From: CAWFLT01 sp963816795
GTDB lineage: Bacteria > Acidobacteriota > Vicinamibacteria > Vicinamibacterales > SCN-69-37
Reading direction: 5' to 3'
Length of the DNA: 64,000 nt
NCBI GenBank assembly: GCA_963816795.1
Contig: CAWFLT010000014.1
Span: forward strand, 496,001-560,000
The stretch's first letter is position 1. Each line of letters opens with the position of its first letter. The position numbers and the translations under genes are program-made. This document shows positions 26,338 through 35,306 of the stretch, one piece after another. The notes under the pieces were generated by a model that saw only the letters and a list, made by a program, of their open reading frames with translations, did no database searches and was not told the DNA's origin.

Positions 26338-27544
26338 CACCACACGCGTCTTGCTCGCCGTGGCCTGCGCGGGCGTGATTCTCCGCCTGGCGTTCGCGTT
26401 TGGCTACTGGACAGGCGAGGTCATGACGCGCGATGAGCGCGAGTACCTCTCGCTCGCGCGCAGCGTCGCCGCGGGCGACGGCTTCGTCTACGACGCAATC
26501 GTGGCGAATGGCCCCGTCGATCCGTTCGGACGCGCACCAGGCTATCCGGTCTTTCTCGCGCTGGTCGGCGGAGGCCGTGCCGTAACCGACTCGGTGCCCG
26601 GAAGCGTCAAGGCCGCGCAGGCGGTCGTTGGCGGCGCGGGCGTGCTGCTCGTCGGGCTGCTCGCGCGACGCCTGGCGGGACGACGCGCGGCGATCGCTGC
26701 CGCAGCGATCGCCGCCGTGTATCCGCCACTCGTCTGGATCGGCAGCTACGCGTTCAGCGAGGCGATTTTCTGGCCGCTCGGGCTGTGGGTAGGACATCGG
26801 GTGTCTTTTTACGAAAATCGTAAAAAGACACCCGATGTCTTTTTCACTGGCCTGCTCACCGGCGTCGCCGTCCTCGTGCGGCCGGCCATGTTGTTCTTTC
26901 TGCCGCTCGCCGCGATCTGGTTCGTGTGGACGCGCCGGCCGATGCTCGCGGCCGTGTTTCTGGTCGGCGCGGGCCTCGTGATCGCGCCGTGGACGGCACG
27001 CAACTACGCGCACTACGGGCGGTTCGTGCTCGTCGCCTCCGAAGGCGGCGTCACGTTCTGGACCGGCAATCATCCCCGCGCGCGTGGCGAAGGCGATCTG
27101 GCGGCCAACCTGGATCTCAAGCAGGAGCAGCTGGCCCTGCGCGACCGTTACCCGTCGCTGTCAGAAGAGGAAATGGAACCCATTTACTATCGCGAAGCCC
27201 TCGCCTGGATCCGATCGCATCCGCTCGACTGGCTGCGGCTCGAATTACGGAAAGCGTTCTACCTGGTCGTGCCGATCGGCCCGTCGTACACCCTGCACTC
27301 GACGCGTTACTATCTCGCGTCCGTGATCTCGTACGCGACCATCCTGCCGCTTGCGATCCTGGGTGCCGTCCGCCTGGGACGCGGCGTCGCGCGCACGCCG
27401 GGGCTCTGGCTCCTGGTGGCATCGGCCGTCGCCGTCTGTTTCGTCTTTTTCCCGCAAGAGCGTTTCAGAATTCCGGTCATCGATCCGGCGCTGGCCGTGC
27501 TCGCGGGCACGTTGTTCCGCGACCGCGCCGAGGTCGGCGCATGA
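26324..27544 (+). CDS. GT-C (GT39/ArnT-like) membrane glycosyltransferase
   Basis: A 406-aa multipass protein with about ten hydrophobic segments. An acidic pair in the first periplasmic loop (VMTRDEREYLSLARSVAAGDGF) corresponds to the catalytic D/E region of PMT/ArnT-type enzymes, and GYPVFLALVGG follows. Such proteins use polyprenyl-phosphate sugars outside the membrane. The residues VSFYENRKKTPDVFF are encoded by a perfect palindrome (26793-26839), a repeat that inserted in frame. ATGA overlap with the next gene. Confidence 0.82.
   Translation: MPADNTTRVLLAVACAGVILRLAFAFGYWTGEVMTRDEREYLSLARSVAAGDGFVYDAIVANGPVDPFGRAPGYPVFLALVGGGRAVTDSVPGSVKAAQAVVGGAGVLLVGLLARRLAGRRAAIAAAAIAAVYPPLVWIGSYAFSEAIFWPLGLWVGHRVSFYENRKKTPDVFFTGLLTGVAVLVRPAMLFFLPLAAIWFVWTRRPMLAAVFLVGAGLVIAPWTARNYAHYGRFVLVASEGGVTFWTGNHPRARGEGDLAANLDLKQEQLALRDRYPSLSEEEMEPIYYREALAWIRSHPLDWLRLELRKAFYLVVPIGPSYTLHSTRYYLASVISYATILPLAILGAVRLGRGVARTPGLWLLVASAVAVCFVFFPQERFRIPVIDPALAVLAGTLFRDRAEVGA
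26793..26839. repeat. Perfect 22-bp inverted repeat (REP-like) inside a coding sequence
   Basis: GACATCGGGTGTCTTTTTAC plus GA, a 3-nt AAA loop, then the exact reverse complement. Each arm itself contains a GACA/TGTC mini-palindrome. Related elements lie at 39064-39145 and 52273-52325. It is translated through as part of the GT-C protein. Confidence 0.85.
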
Positions 27545-28387
27545 AGCTCCTCATCGTCCTTCCCACCTACAACGAGCGCCCGAACATCGAGCGCGTCACC
27601 GAAGGCATTCTTCGGCACGACTTCGCCCACCTGCTGGTCGTCGACGACGGCGTCGCCGGATGGCACCGGGCAGATCGCCGACGCGCTGGCCGCGCGTCAT
27701 CCCGGCCGCATCGAGGTCCTGCACCGCCAGGGACCGCGCGGTCTGGGGCTGGCGTACGTCGACGGGCTCAAGCGTGCGCTCGAGAGCGATGCGGACGCGA
27801 TCGGCCAGATGGACGCGGATCTCTCCCACGATCCGAAGTACCTGCCGGATCTGGTCGCCGGCCTCGACCGGCACGACCTGGTCATCGGCTCGCGCTATCT
27901 TCGCGGCATCAGCGTCGTGAACTGGCCGCTCCACCGCATCGCGCTGAGCGCGTTCGCCAATCGCTACATTCGCACCGTGACGGGCGTCTACGTCACCGAC
28001 TGCACGGGCGCCTATCGCGTCTGGCGGCGGGACGCGCTGGCGCGGCTCCCGCTCGTGAACGCCCGGGCGAACGGCTACGCGTTTCTCACCGAGATGCTGT
28101 ACGAGGCGTCTCGCATGGGCCTGCGTATCGGCGAAGCGCCGATCGTGTTCGTCGAGCGGCAGGAAGGCTACTCGAAAGTGTCGACGCCCGTGCTGCTCGA
28201 ATCGCTGTTGACGCCGTGGCGCCTCCTGTTCCGCGGTGGACGGGTCAGCGACCCTCCAAGCGATGAGGCAACGGGGCAAGAGGCAATGGGGCAAGTGCAA
28301 CACCGCGAAGGCGCGAGCGTAGCGAGCGACCTGAGCGTCCGAAACGTGGGGGTGGGGCCCCACGCGGCCAAAAGAAGTGGGCCCTGA
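27541..28387 (+). CDS. Polyprenyl (dolichol)-phosphate mannose synthase-like GT2, frameshifted
   Basis: About 281 aa after correction. IVLPTYNERPNIERV starts the GT-A fold. An extra G near 27650 splits VVDDG from SPDGTGQIADAL; the rest has the DPM1 signature QMDADLSHDPKYLPDL, IGSRYLRG and the C-terminal GYSKVS. No C-terminal membrane helices, like the soluble DPM1 type. The last 40 or so residues (from PPSDEATGQE) are encoded by repeat sequence and are probably not part of the original enzyme. Confidence 0.85.
28263..28375. repeat. GGCAA repeat plus third copy of the GC-rich dispersed element
   Basis: Two 15-bp units of GAGGCAAYGGGGCAA (28264-28293) lead into AACACCGCGAAGGCGCGAGC, GTAGCGAGCGACCTGAGCGT and GTGGGGGTGGGGCCCCACG, matching the copies at 5022-5156. 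It forms the end of the GT2 gene and the spacer before the next GT4 gene. Confidence 0.75.
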
Positions 28388-28391
28388 GGCA

Positions 28392-29606
28392 ATGCGTCAC
28401 GTTGTCGTCATGGTCGCCACGTCGTATCCCCGCTTTCCGGGCGACGGCGTGGGCAGCTTCATGGAGCCGATCGCCAAAGGCGTGGCCGCGCGCGGCCACG
28501 ACGTGCACCTGGTCGCCCCGTGGCATCCGGCCATCACGCGGCCCAAAGTCGAAGACGGCGTCTCCTTTCATTTCTTCCATTACGCGCCGATCGCCTCGCT
28601 GTCCGTGTTTGGCTATGCGGCCGGACTCCGCGCGGACACGCAGCTGCGCGGCGCCGCCTGGGCCGTCGCCCCGCTGGCGCTCGCGAGCGGCATGTGGAAA
28701 GCGATGCGCGTCGCTGCCAAGAAGCGCGCGACCGTCATGCACGCGCACTGGGTCGTCCCCGGCGGCGCGATCGCGGCGGCCGTCCGCGGCGGCCGTCCGC
28801 TCGTGGTCAGTCTCCACGGCTCGGACGTGTTCGTCGCCGAGCGCAACGCGCTGGCCGGGTACGTCGCGCGCGGTGTCTTCGGCCAGGCGCACTGGGTGAC
28901 CGCCTGCAGCGACGACCTCGCCACGCGGGCGGTCGCGCTCGGGGCCGATCGGGAGCGGACCGAGACGGTACCCTACGGCGTCGACACGCGGCGGTTCGCG
29001 CCCGATGCGCGCGTGCGCGCTGCCGTGCGCGCCGAGCTCAGCCTCGGCGATCGGCCGTTCGTGTTCAGCGCCGGCCGGCTGGTCCGCAAGAAGGGCTTCG
29101 AGTACCTGATTGATGCGGCCCGCCTGTTGCGACAGTCGGTCCCTGACGTGCAAATCGCGATCGCCGGCGATGGCGACCTCCGCGACGAGCTGGCGGAACG
29201 CGCGCGATCGGCTGGCGATGCCGTGTGGCTCCTGGGCAACCGGTCGCAGTCGGACATCGCGCGGCTGGCGGCGGCCGCCGACCTCATCGCCGTGCCGTCG
29301 GTGCGCGACGACGCCGGCAACGTGGACGGCCTCCCGAACTTCGCGCTCGAGGCGCTCGCCAGCGCGACGCCGGTCGTCGCCACGCGCGCCGGCGGACTGC
29401 CCCAGGCGATCGACGACGGCGCGAACGGCCGGCTGGTCGCCGAACGTGACGCCGGCGCACTGGCGGCGGCCATCGACGACCTGCTGCGGCATCCCGACAC
29501 CGCGCGGCGGCTCGGTGCGGCGGCGCGAGCGCGTGTCGAGCGCGAGTTCGGCTGGTCGCGCGTCGCGGAACGCTTCGAGGCGGCCTACGATCGCGCCGCC
29601 CGCTGA
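28392..29606 (+). CDS. Glycosyltransferase family 4 protein
   Basis: A 404-aa GT-B enzyme. N-terminal FPGDGVGSFMEPIAKGVAARGHDVHL is the acceptor domain start, MHAHWVVPGG and SLHGSDVF follow, and the donor domain shows FSAGRLVRKKGFEYLIDAARLL and VPSVRDDAGNVDGLPNFALEALASATPVV, the GT4 E..E motif. Length and motifs resemble enzymes of exopolysaccharide assembly. ATG 28392 is chosen over an ATG 15 bp upstream that lies in repeat sequence. Confidence 0.88.
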   Translation: MRHVVVMVATSYPRFPGDGVGSFMEPIAKGVAARGHDVHLVAPWHPAITRPKVEDGVSFHFFHYAPIASLSVFGYAAGLRADTQLRGAAWAVAPLALASGMWKAMRVAAKKRATVMHAHWVVPGGAIAAAVRGGRPLVVSLHGSDVFVAERNALAGYVARGVFGQAHWVTACSDDLATRAVALGADRERTETVPYGVDTRRFAPDARVRAAVRAELSLGDRPFVFSAGRLVRKKGFEYLIDAARLLRQSVPDVQIAIAGDGDLRDELAERARSAGDAVWLLGNRSQSDIARLAAAADLIAVPSVRDDAGNVDGLPNFALEALASATPVVATRAGGLPQAIDDGANGRLVAERDAGALAAAIDDLLRHPDTARRLGAAARARVEREFGWSRVAERFEAAYDRAAR

Positions 29607-29658
29607 GTCAGATTTCTTGTCGGCTCAGTGAGGGCGTGTTACGTTTGGGGGCCATTCG

Positions 29659-30438
29659 ATGACTGCTGGTGCCGAACCGCGCCCTGTCGGCCTGACCGTG
29701 TTCTTCCCCGCCTACAACGACAGTGGGACGATCGCGAGCCTGGTGATTTCGGCGCGCAAGGCCGCCGCCCAGCTCACCTCCGACTTCGAGATCATCATCG
29801 TCAACGATGGCAGCGCCGATCGCACGGCGGAGATCGCAGACGAACTGGCGCGCACGTACCCGGAAGTCCGCGTCGTGCACCATCCGAAGAATCGCGGCTA
29901 CGGCGGGGCACTACGAAGCGGCTTCGCGAATGCGACGAAGGAGCTCGTGTTCTACACCGACGGCGACGCGCAGGACGATCCGGACGAGCTGCGAGTGCTC
30001 TGGCCGCAGATGACCGACGCCGTGGACCTGGTCAACGGATACAAGATCAGCCGCTCCGATCCGTTCCACCGGATTGTGATCGGACGCGTGTATCACTACA
30101 CGGTGAAGACGCTGTTCGGGCTCTCGGTGCGCGACGTGGATTGCGATTTCCGCCTGATCCGCCGCCGCGTGTTCGATCGCGTGTCGCTCGAGCACAACAG
30201 CGGCGTCATCTGTCTGGAGATGATGAAGAAAATCCAGGACGCCGGGTTCCGGATCGCGGAAGTCCCGGTCCATCATTACCACCGCGTCTTCGGGAAATCA
30301 CAGTTCTTCAACGTCCGCCGCCTCGTTCGCACCGCGACGGACGTCGGCAGGCTATGGGTCCAGCTGGTGCTGTTTCGCGGCAGCCGCCGCAGCGTCGGGG
30401 CGGCGACGGAACCGGCGGTCCGTTCCCGCCTCCGCTGA
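29659..30438 (+). CDS. GT2 glycosyltransferase (polyprenol-phosphate sugar synthase-like)
   Basis: A 259-aa GT-A protein: FFPAYNDSGTIASLV, IIIVNDGSADRTAEIADEL, HHPKNRGYGGALRSG, the metal site YTDGDAQDDP, and DCDFRLIRRRVFDRV. It closely follows the pattern of soluble DPM/undecaprenyl-phosphate transferases, without membrane helices. It stands alone: 52 bp after the previous gene and 31 bp before the aminotransferase gene. Confidence 0.86.
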   Translation: MTAGAEPRPVGLTVFFPAYNDSGTIASLVISARKAAAQLTSDFEIIIVNDGSADRTAEIADELARTYPEVRVVHHPKNRGYGGALRSGFANATKELVFYTDGDAQDDPDELRVLWPQMTDAVDLVNGYKISRSDPFHRIVIGRVYHYTVKTLFGLSVRDVDCDFRLIRRRVFDRVSLEHNSGVICLEMMKKIQDAGFRIAEVPVHHYHRVFGKSQFFNVRRLVRTATDVGRLWVQLVLFRGSRRSVGAATEPAVRSRLR

Positions 30439-30469
30439 TCGTCGTGGACTCGCCGGAGACAACGAGCGC

Positions 30470-31564
30470 ATGACGTCACGCGTCCCATTTCTCTCGCTCA
30501 CGCCGGGCCCCGACGCCGCGGCCATCGCGCAGGGCATCGAGCGCGTCATCCAGCGCGGGTGGTTCATCCTCGGTCCCGAAGTGACGGCGTTCGAAGAAGA
30601 GTTTGCGGCCGCGTCCGGCGCCCGCTTCGCGGTCGGCGTCGGCACGGGCACCGACGCGCTCGCACTCACGCTGCGAGCGCTCGGCATCGGCGCCGGCGAC
30701 GAAGTGATCACGGCGCCGCTTTCGGCGGCGTTCAGCGCTCTGGCGATTGTGATGGCCGGCGCGACGCCGGTGTTCGCCGATATCGACCCGGCACGACTCA
30801 CGCTCGATCCCGCGGCCGTCGAGGCCGCGATCACGCCGCGGACGCGGGCGATCATGCCGGTGCACCTCTACGGTCAACCCGCGGATCTCGCGGCCATCGA
30901 CGCCATCGCACAGCGCCACGCTCTTGCCGTCGTCGAAGACGCGTGCCAGGCGCACCTTGCGACCGCGGGCGGACGCCCGGTGGGCACGATCGGTATCGCT
31001 GGCGCGTTCAGCTTCTATCCGACGAAGAATCTCGGCGCGCTCGGCGATGGCGGCGCGGTGGTGACCAACGACGCGGCGATCGCCGAGAAACTGAAGCGCC
31101 TGCGGAACGGTGGCCAGACGGTTCAGTACCGTCACGACGAGTTTGGCGTCAACAGCCGGCTCGACGAAATACAGGCGGCGATTCTGCGCGTGCGTCTGGC
31201 GTGGCTGCCGGAGTGGACGACGAGGCGGCGCGAACTGGCGGCCCGATACCGGCAGGGCCTCGCGGGCGCACCGGTGGACGTGCCGCCGGAGTGCGATCCT
31301 GGCCACGTCTATCATCTCTTCCCGATTCTGAGCGCCGGCCGGGATCTGCTGCAGGCGCACCTGGCTGCCCGAGGCATCGGCGCGCTCGTGCACTATCCCC
31401 TCCCGATTCCTCGTCAACGCGCGTTCGCGCATCTGGCGTCCTCGCCGCAGCCGGTCGCCGAACGCATCGCGAAGAGCGTCCTGTCGCTTCCCCTGCACGC
31501 GCTCATGTCGGACGCCGACGTGGACGTCGTGATCGCCGCGGTCCATGACTGGCGTCCCGCCTGA
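30470..31564 (+). CDS. DegT/DnrJ/EryC1-type sugar aminotransferase
   Basis: A 364-aa PLP enzyme of nucleotide-sugar biosynthesis. It begins with the typical VPFLSLTPGPDAAAIAQGIE and GWFILGPEVTAFEEEFAAASG. Cofactor contacts are GTGTDALALTLRAL, EDACQAHLA and the Schiff-base Lys186 in SFYPTKNLGALGDGG. Residues RLDEIQAAILRVRL and the HYPLPIP stretch also fit. It would make a 3- or 4-amino sugar; keto-sugar supply genes are not in the window except perhaps the epimerase at 37125. Confidence 0.92.
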   Translation: MTSRVPFLSLTPGPDAAAIAQGIERVIQRGWFILGPEVTAFEEEFAAASGARFAVGVGTGTDALALTLRALGIGAGDEVITAPLSAAFSALAIVMAGATPVFADIDPARLTLDPAAVEAAITPRTRAIMPVHLYGQPADLAAIDAIAQRHALAVVEDACQAHLATAGGRPVGTIGIAGAFSFYPTKNLGALGDGGAVVTNDAAIAEKLKRLRNGGQTVQYRHDEFGVNSRLDEIQAAILRVRLAWLPEWTTRRRELAARYRQGLAGAPVDVPPECDPGHVYHLFPILSAGRDLLQAHLAARGIGALVHYPLPIPRQRAFAHLASSPQPVAERIAKSVLSLPLHALMSDADVDVVIAAVHDWRPA

Positions 31565-31585
31565 TTTCGTGGACGGACGCTGGCG

Positions 31586-34078
31586 ATGAGCCGCCTCGCC
31601 CTGGCGGCAGTGCTCGTTGGATACCTGCCCGGCGCCCTCGCGTTCCGGTTGCCGATCGCCGATCGGGCCCGGCGCGCGGCGCTCGCGGCCGAAGAGCGCG
31701 TGTTCTGGCACGTCGTGCTGAGCATCGGCTGGTCGCTCGCGCTGGTGATGGCGCTGGCGGCCGCCGGACAGTACTCGCTGCTCCGTCTCCTGATCGTGAA
31801 TGGCGTCGCGTGCGCGATCATGATCGGTGCCGCGCGGAGCCGCCTCGGCCTACGACGGCACGGCAGCTCGGGTCACGTGGACGGCGTTGCTGCCGCTGGC
31901 GATTCTCGCGATCGGCATCTGGCGGTTTCCGCCGCCGTCTGAGTACATCATCGGCGGAAGAGATCCCGGCAGCTACATCAGCGAAGGCGTCCAAATCGCG
32001 AAGACCGGCGCGCTGGTGATTCCGGATCGCGTCGCGGCGGCGGTCCCGGCAGCCGTGCGCGGCCTGTTCTTTCCGCCGCACCCGAGCCAGGAGTACTACA
32101 GCACGCGATTCATGGGGTTCTTCCTGCTGGATCCGGACAGCGGTCGCGTCGTCGGACAGTTCCCGCATTTGTACCCGGCGTCGATCGCGATCGGATTCGA
32201 CGCCGCCGGATTGAGCGGCGCACTCTGGACGGTCGTCTGCTGGACCGCGTTCGGCCTGCTCGCCGTGTACTTCGCTGGCGCGCGGCTGGTCGGCAAGCCG
32301 GCGGCGTTCGCGGCCACGCTCCTGCTCGCCGTCCACTTGATCGAGCTCTGGTTCGGCCGCTACCCGAACTCGGAAGTCGTGATGCAGGCGCTGCTCTTCG
32401 CGGCCCTGCTCGCCTTCGCGCGGGCGCATCAGGACGACGACGCGTTTTTCGGTGCGGTGGCAGGGACGCTGTTCGCGCTGCTCATTTTTCTTCGGATCGA
32501 TGCCCTCCTGGTGCTGCTGGGCGTCGCAGCGGCAACGGCCCTGTCGTGGCTCGTCGATCGCCGGCCGCCTCGGCTGAGTTTCGTGGTGACGCTCGCGGCC
32601 GGTGGCGGCGCTGGCGTGGTTCTATCTCACCGGCCCGCTGCGTGCTTATTTCTGGCTGCCGCTCACGTATCTTCGCAACCTGCCGCTCGGCCCGATCGTG
32701 ATCGCGGTGGCGGCGTGCGCCGGACTCGCCGCGGCGCTCATCGCACTGAGAGAGCGGGTCGCTCCCCGGGTCCGGACGCTGTTGCCGATGGCGATCGCCG
32801 CCACGCTCCTGACGTCTGCGGTGTACGCGCTGTTTCTGCGGCAGCCGGGCGGCCGGCTCGCGGAGGCAGATGCGTTCGCGTTCCGCACGTTTGTCGAGGT
32901 CTATCTCTTCTGGCCCGGCCTTGCGCTGATGCTCGCCGGACTCGTGATCGTCGCGCGCCGCGACTTCTGGCGGGATCCGGCATTGTTCCTGGTCATCACC
33001 GCCTTCTCGCTGTTTCTTTTCTACAAGATCAAGATCGTGCCCGAACACTTCTGGATGAGCCGGCGGTTCCTCCCGGTGATCCTGCCGGGGGCGCTGCTCT
33101 TCGCGGCCGCCGCGGCGATTGGGCCACCGGGTCCCGGATGGTTGCGCGGATGGCGCCTGGCGCGCATCGCGATCGGGGCGGTCGTGCTCGGCGTTCTGGG
33201 CTGGCAGTATGCTGCCGCGGCGGCGCCGCTCACGCCGCCATCGGGAGTACGAGAACATCACGCGCACGATCGAAAAACTGAACGCGCTGTTCGCCGAGCG
33301 GGACCTCGTCATCGTCGAGGGACGCGACGCCGGTTCCGACACGCACGTGCTGGCGCTGCCGCTGGCGTACATCTACGGCCGCGACGCGCTCGTGCTGTTC
33401 TCGCCGCGGCCGGACAAGCAGCAGCTCGCGGCCTTCCTCGAGGACGCGTTCCGGCGCTACGCGCGGGTCCTGTTCATCGGCGGCGGCGGCACCGACCTGC
33501 TGTCGCGGCGCATCGGCGCGGCGCCGGTCACCGACGGCCGCGTGCAGGTCAAGGAATATGCGGTGGCGCCGTGGAACAGCTATCCGGTGGGCGTCCGCCG
33601 CAAGGACTTCGACTACACCGTCTACGACTTGTCTCTCGATCGGCCTCGCACCGAAGCGTTCTCACTCGACGTCGGCTTCGAGGACGATCTGCACGTCGTC
33701 CGCTTCCATGCCAAAGAGCAGACCGAAGGACGCTACTTCCGGTGGACGGGCGCGCAGTCGTTCATCGCCGTGCCTGGCTTGACCGGCGTCGAGCGGACGC
33801 TGGAGTTCGTCATGCATGACGGCGGCCGTCCGGCCCAGGTGGAGCCGGCGCGCGTCCAGGTGTTCTTCAACGACGTGCCGCTTGGCGTCATCGACGTCGG
33901 CAAGGGTTTCACGACCTACCGTCTCGACCTGCCGGCCGATGCGGTCCGCCGCGCCGGGGCCGAGGATCAACCGGCGCAGATCCGGCTCCTCTCGACGGTG
34001 TGGAGTCCCAAGCGCACGCTCGGCCTCAACGACGATCGCGAGCTCGGCGTCATGATCGACAAAGTGGAAATACACTGA
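31586..34078 (+). CDS. Large GT-C-like membrane protein, three frameshifts
   Basis: About 829 aa after removal of one extra base near each of 31860, 32603 and 33238. The first 540 residues contain roughly twelve hydrophobic helices, with an acidic loop YIIGGRDPGSYISEGVQIAK and the motif WFGRYPNSEVVMQ. The last 290 residues are a soluble, probably periplasmic beta-rich domain (YARVLFIGGGGTDLLSRRI; VEPARVQVFFNDVPLGVIDV). It resembles the GT39-like proteins of unknown acceptor. Frame continuity is convincing because each segment ends where the next begins. Confidence 0.72.
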
Positions 34079-34143
34079 CAGGCAGGCGGCGGCGACGACC
34101 GCGCGCCGCACTGACTCGATGACTGCCAACGACCTCCAGATCT

Positions 34144-35306
34144 ATGACCCGCGCGAGCGATTCGCTCGTGCGCGTGGCGGATGCCGTGCTGGCGCCGCTC
34201 GGCTGGTGGCAGCGCCGTCGCCAGCCGTCGCCCGGTGCGGCGCGTGCTGCTCCTCCGGCTCGAGCGCATCGGCGATCTGCTGATGGTGCTCGACGCGATC
34301 CGCGACGCACGCGCGGCGTGGCCGGCGGCGGAGATCGATCTGGCGATCGGATCGTGGAACGTGCCGCTGGCGCAACTGATCCCGGAGATCACCCGCGTCG
34401 TCACACTCGACGCCCCGTGGCTGGCGCGCGGCGGGTCAGGCCAGACGTGGCCGGCGATGATCGCCCGTGCGCGCGGCTGGCGCGCGGCCAAGTACGACGT
34501 CGCGATCAACTTCGAGCCCGACATCCGCAGCAACTTCCTCACGTGGCTGAGCGGAGCGCCGCGGCGGTTCGGCTACTGGACCGGCGGCGGCGCGGCGTTC
34601 CTCACGAACGCGGCGGCGTACGAGCCGCGGGATCACGTCGCCACGAACGCCCGCCGGCTGGTGGCGAGTGCGGCCGGCCGGACCGACGGCGAATCGCCGG
34701 CGCCGGTGACTGCAGGGCCGCGGCTCATTGCGCCGCCCGAAGCCGTCGCGCAGGCGGCGGCGCTCCTGGCCGGTGCCGCGCGCCCGCTCGTCGGGATTCA
34801 CGCGAGCGGCGGCCGGGAATCCAAGCAGTGGCATCTCGATCGGTTCGCGGCCGTGGGCCGGCGTCTTTCTGAATCGCACGGCGCGACCATCGTGCTGACC
34901 GGAGGGGCAGACGATCGGCCGATCGTCGATGCCGTGCGATCCGGTCTGGCTGGCGCACGTGTCATCGATGCGAGCGGCGCGGTGGATTTGACGACGCTCG
35001 CGGCGCTGCTCGCACGGCTCGACGTGCTCGTCACGGGCGACACCGGGCCGATGCACCTCGCGGCCGCGATGGGCACGCCAATCGTGGCGCTCTTTGGCCC
35101 GTCGGCCCCGTGGCGGTATGGCCCGCTCGCCGCGCGGCAACGGGTCGTGCGCGTCGATCTGCCGTGCAGCCCCTGCGGCCAGGTCCGGCTTCCTCCCGAG
35201 CGCTGCCGCGGTCACGTGCCCGACTGCATGGATGGCATCCAGGTCGACGCCGTGTGCGCCGCCGCCGCCGATCTCCTGGCAGCAAGCGAGCGCGGTGCCG
35301 GCATGA
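34144..35306 (+). CDS. GT9 (ADP-heptose:LPS heptosyltransferase-like) protein
   Basis: About 386 aa. The start reads MTRASDSLVRVADAVLAPLG; an extra base near 34235 shifts into RRVLLLRLERIGDLLMVLDAI, the canonical GT9 opening. The donor domain has GIHASGGRESKQWHLDRFA and DVLVTGDTGPMHLAAAMGTPIVALFGPSAP. CSPCG and CMDGIQVD near the C-terminus are also GT9-typical. In the sequence as given, the frame runs straight into the next gene without a stop. Removal of one base near 35300 would end it at a TGA (35304-35306) overlapping the next ATG, as other genes here do. Confidence 0.82.
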
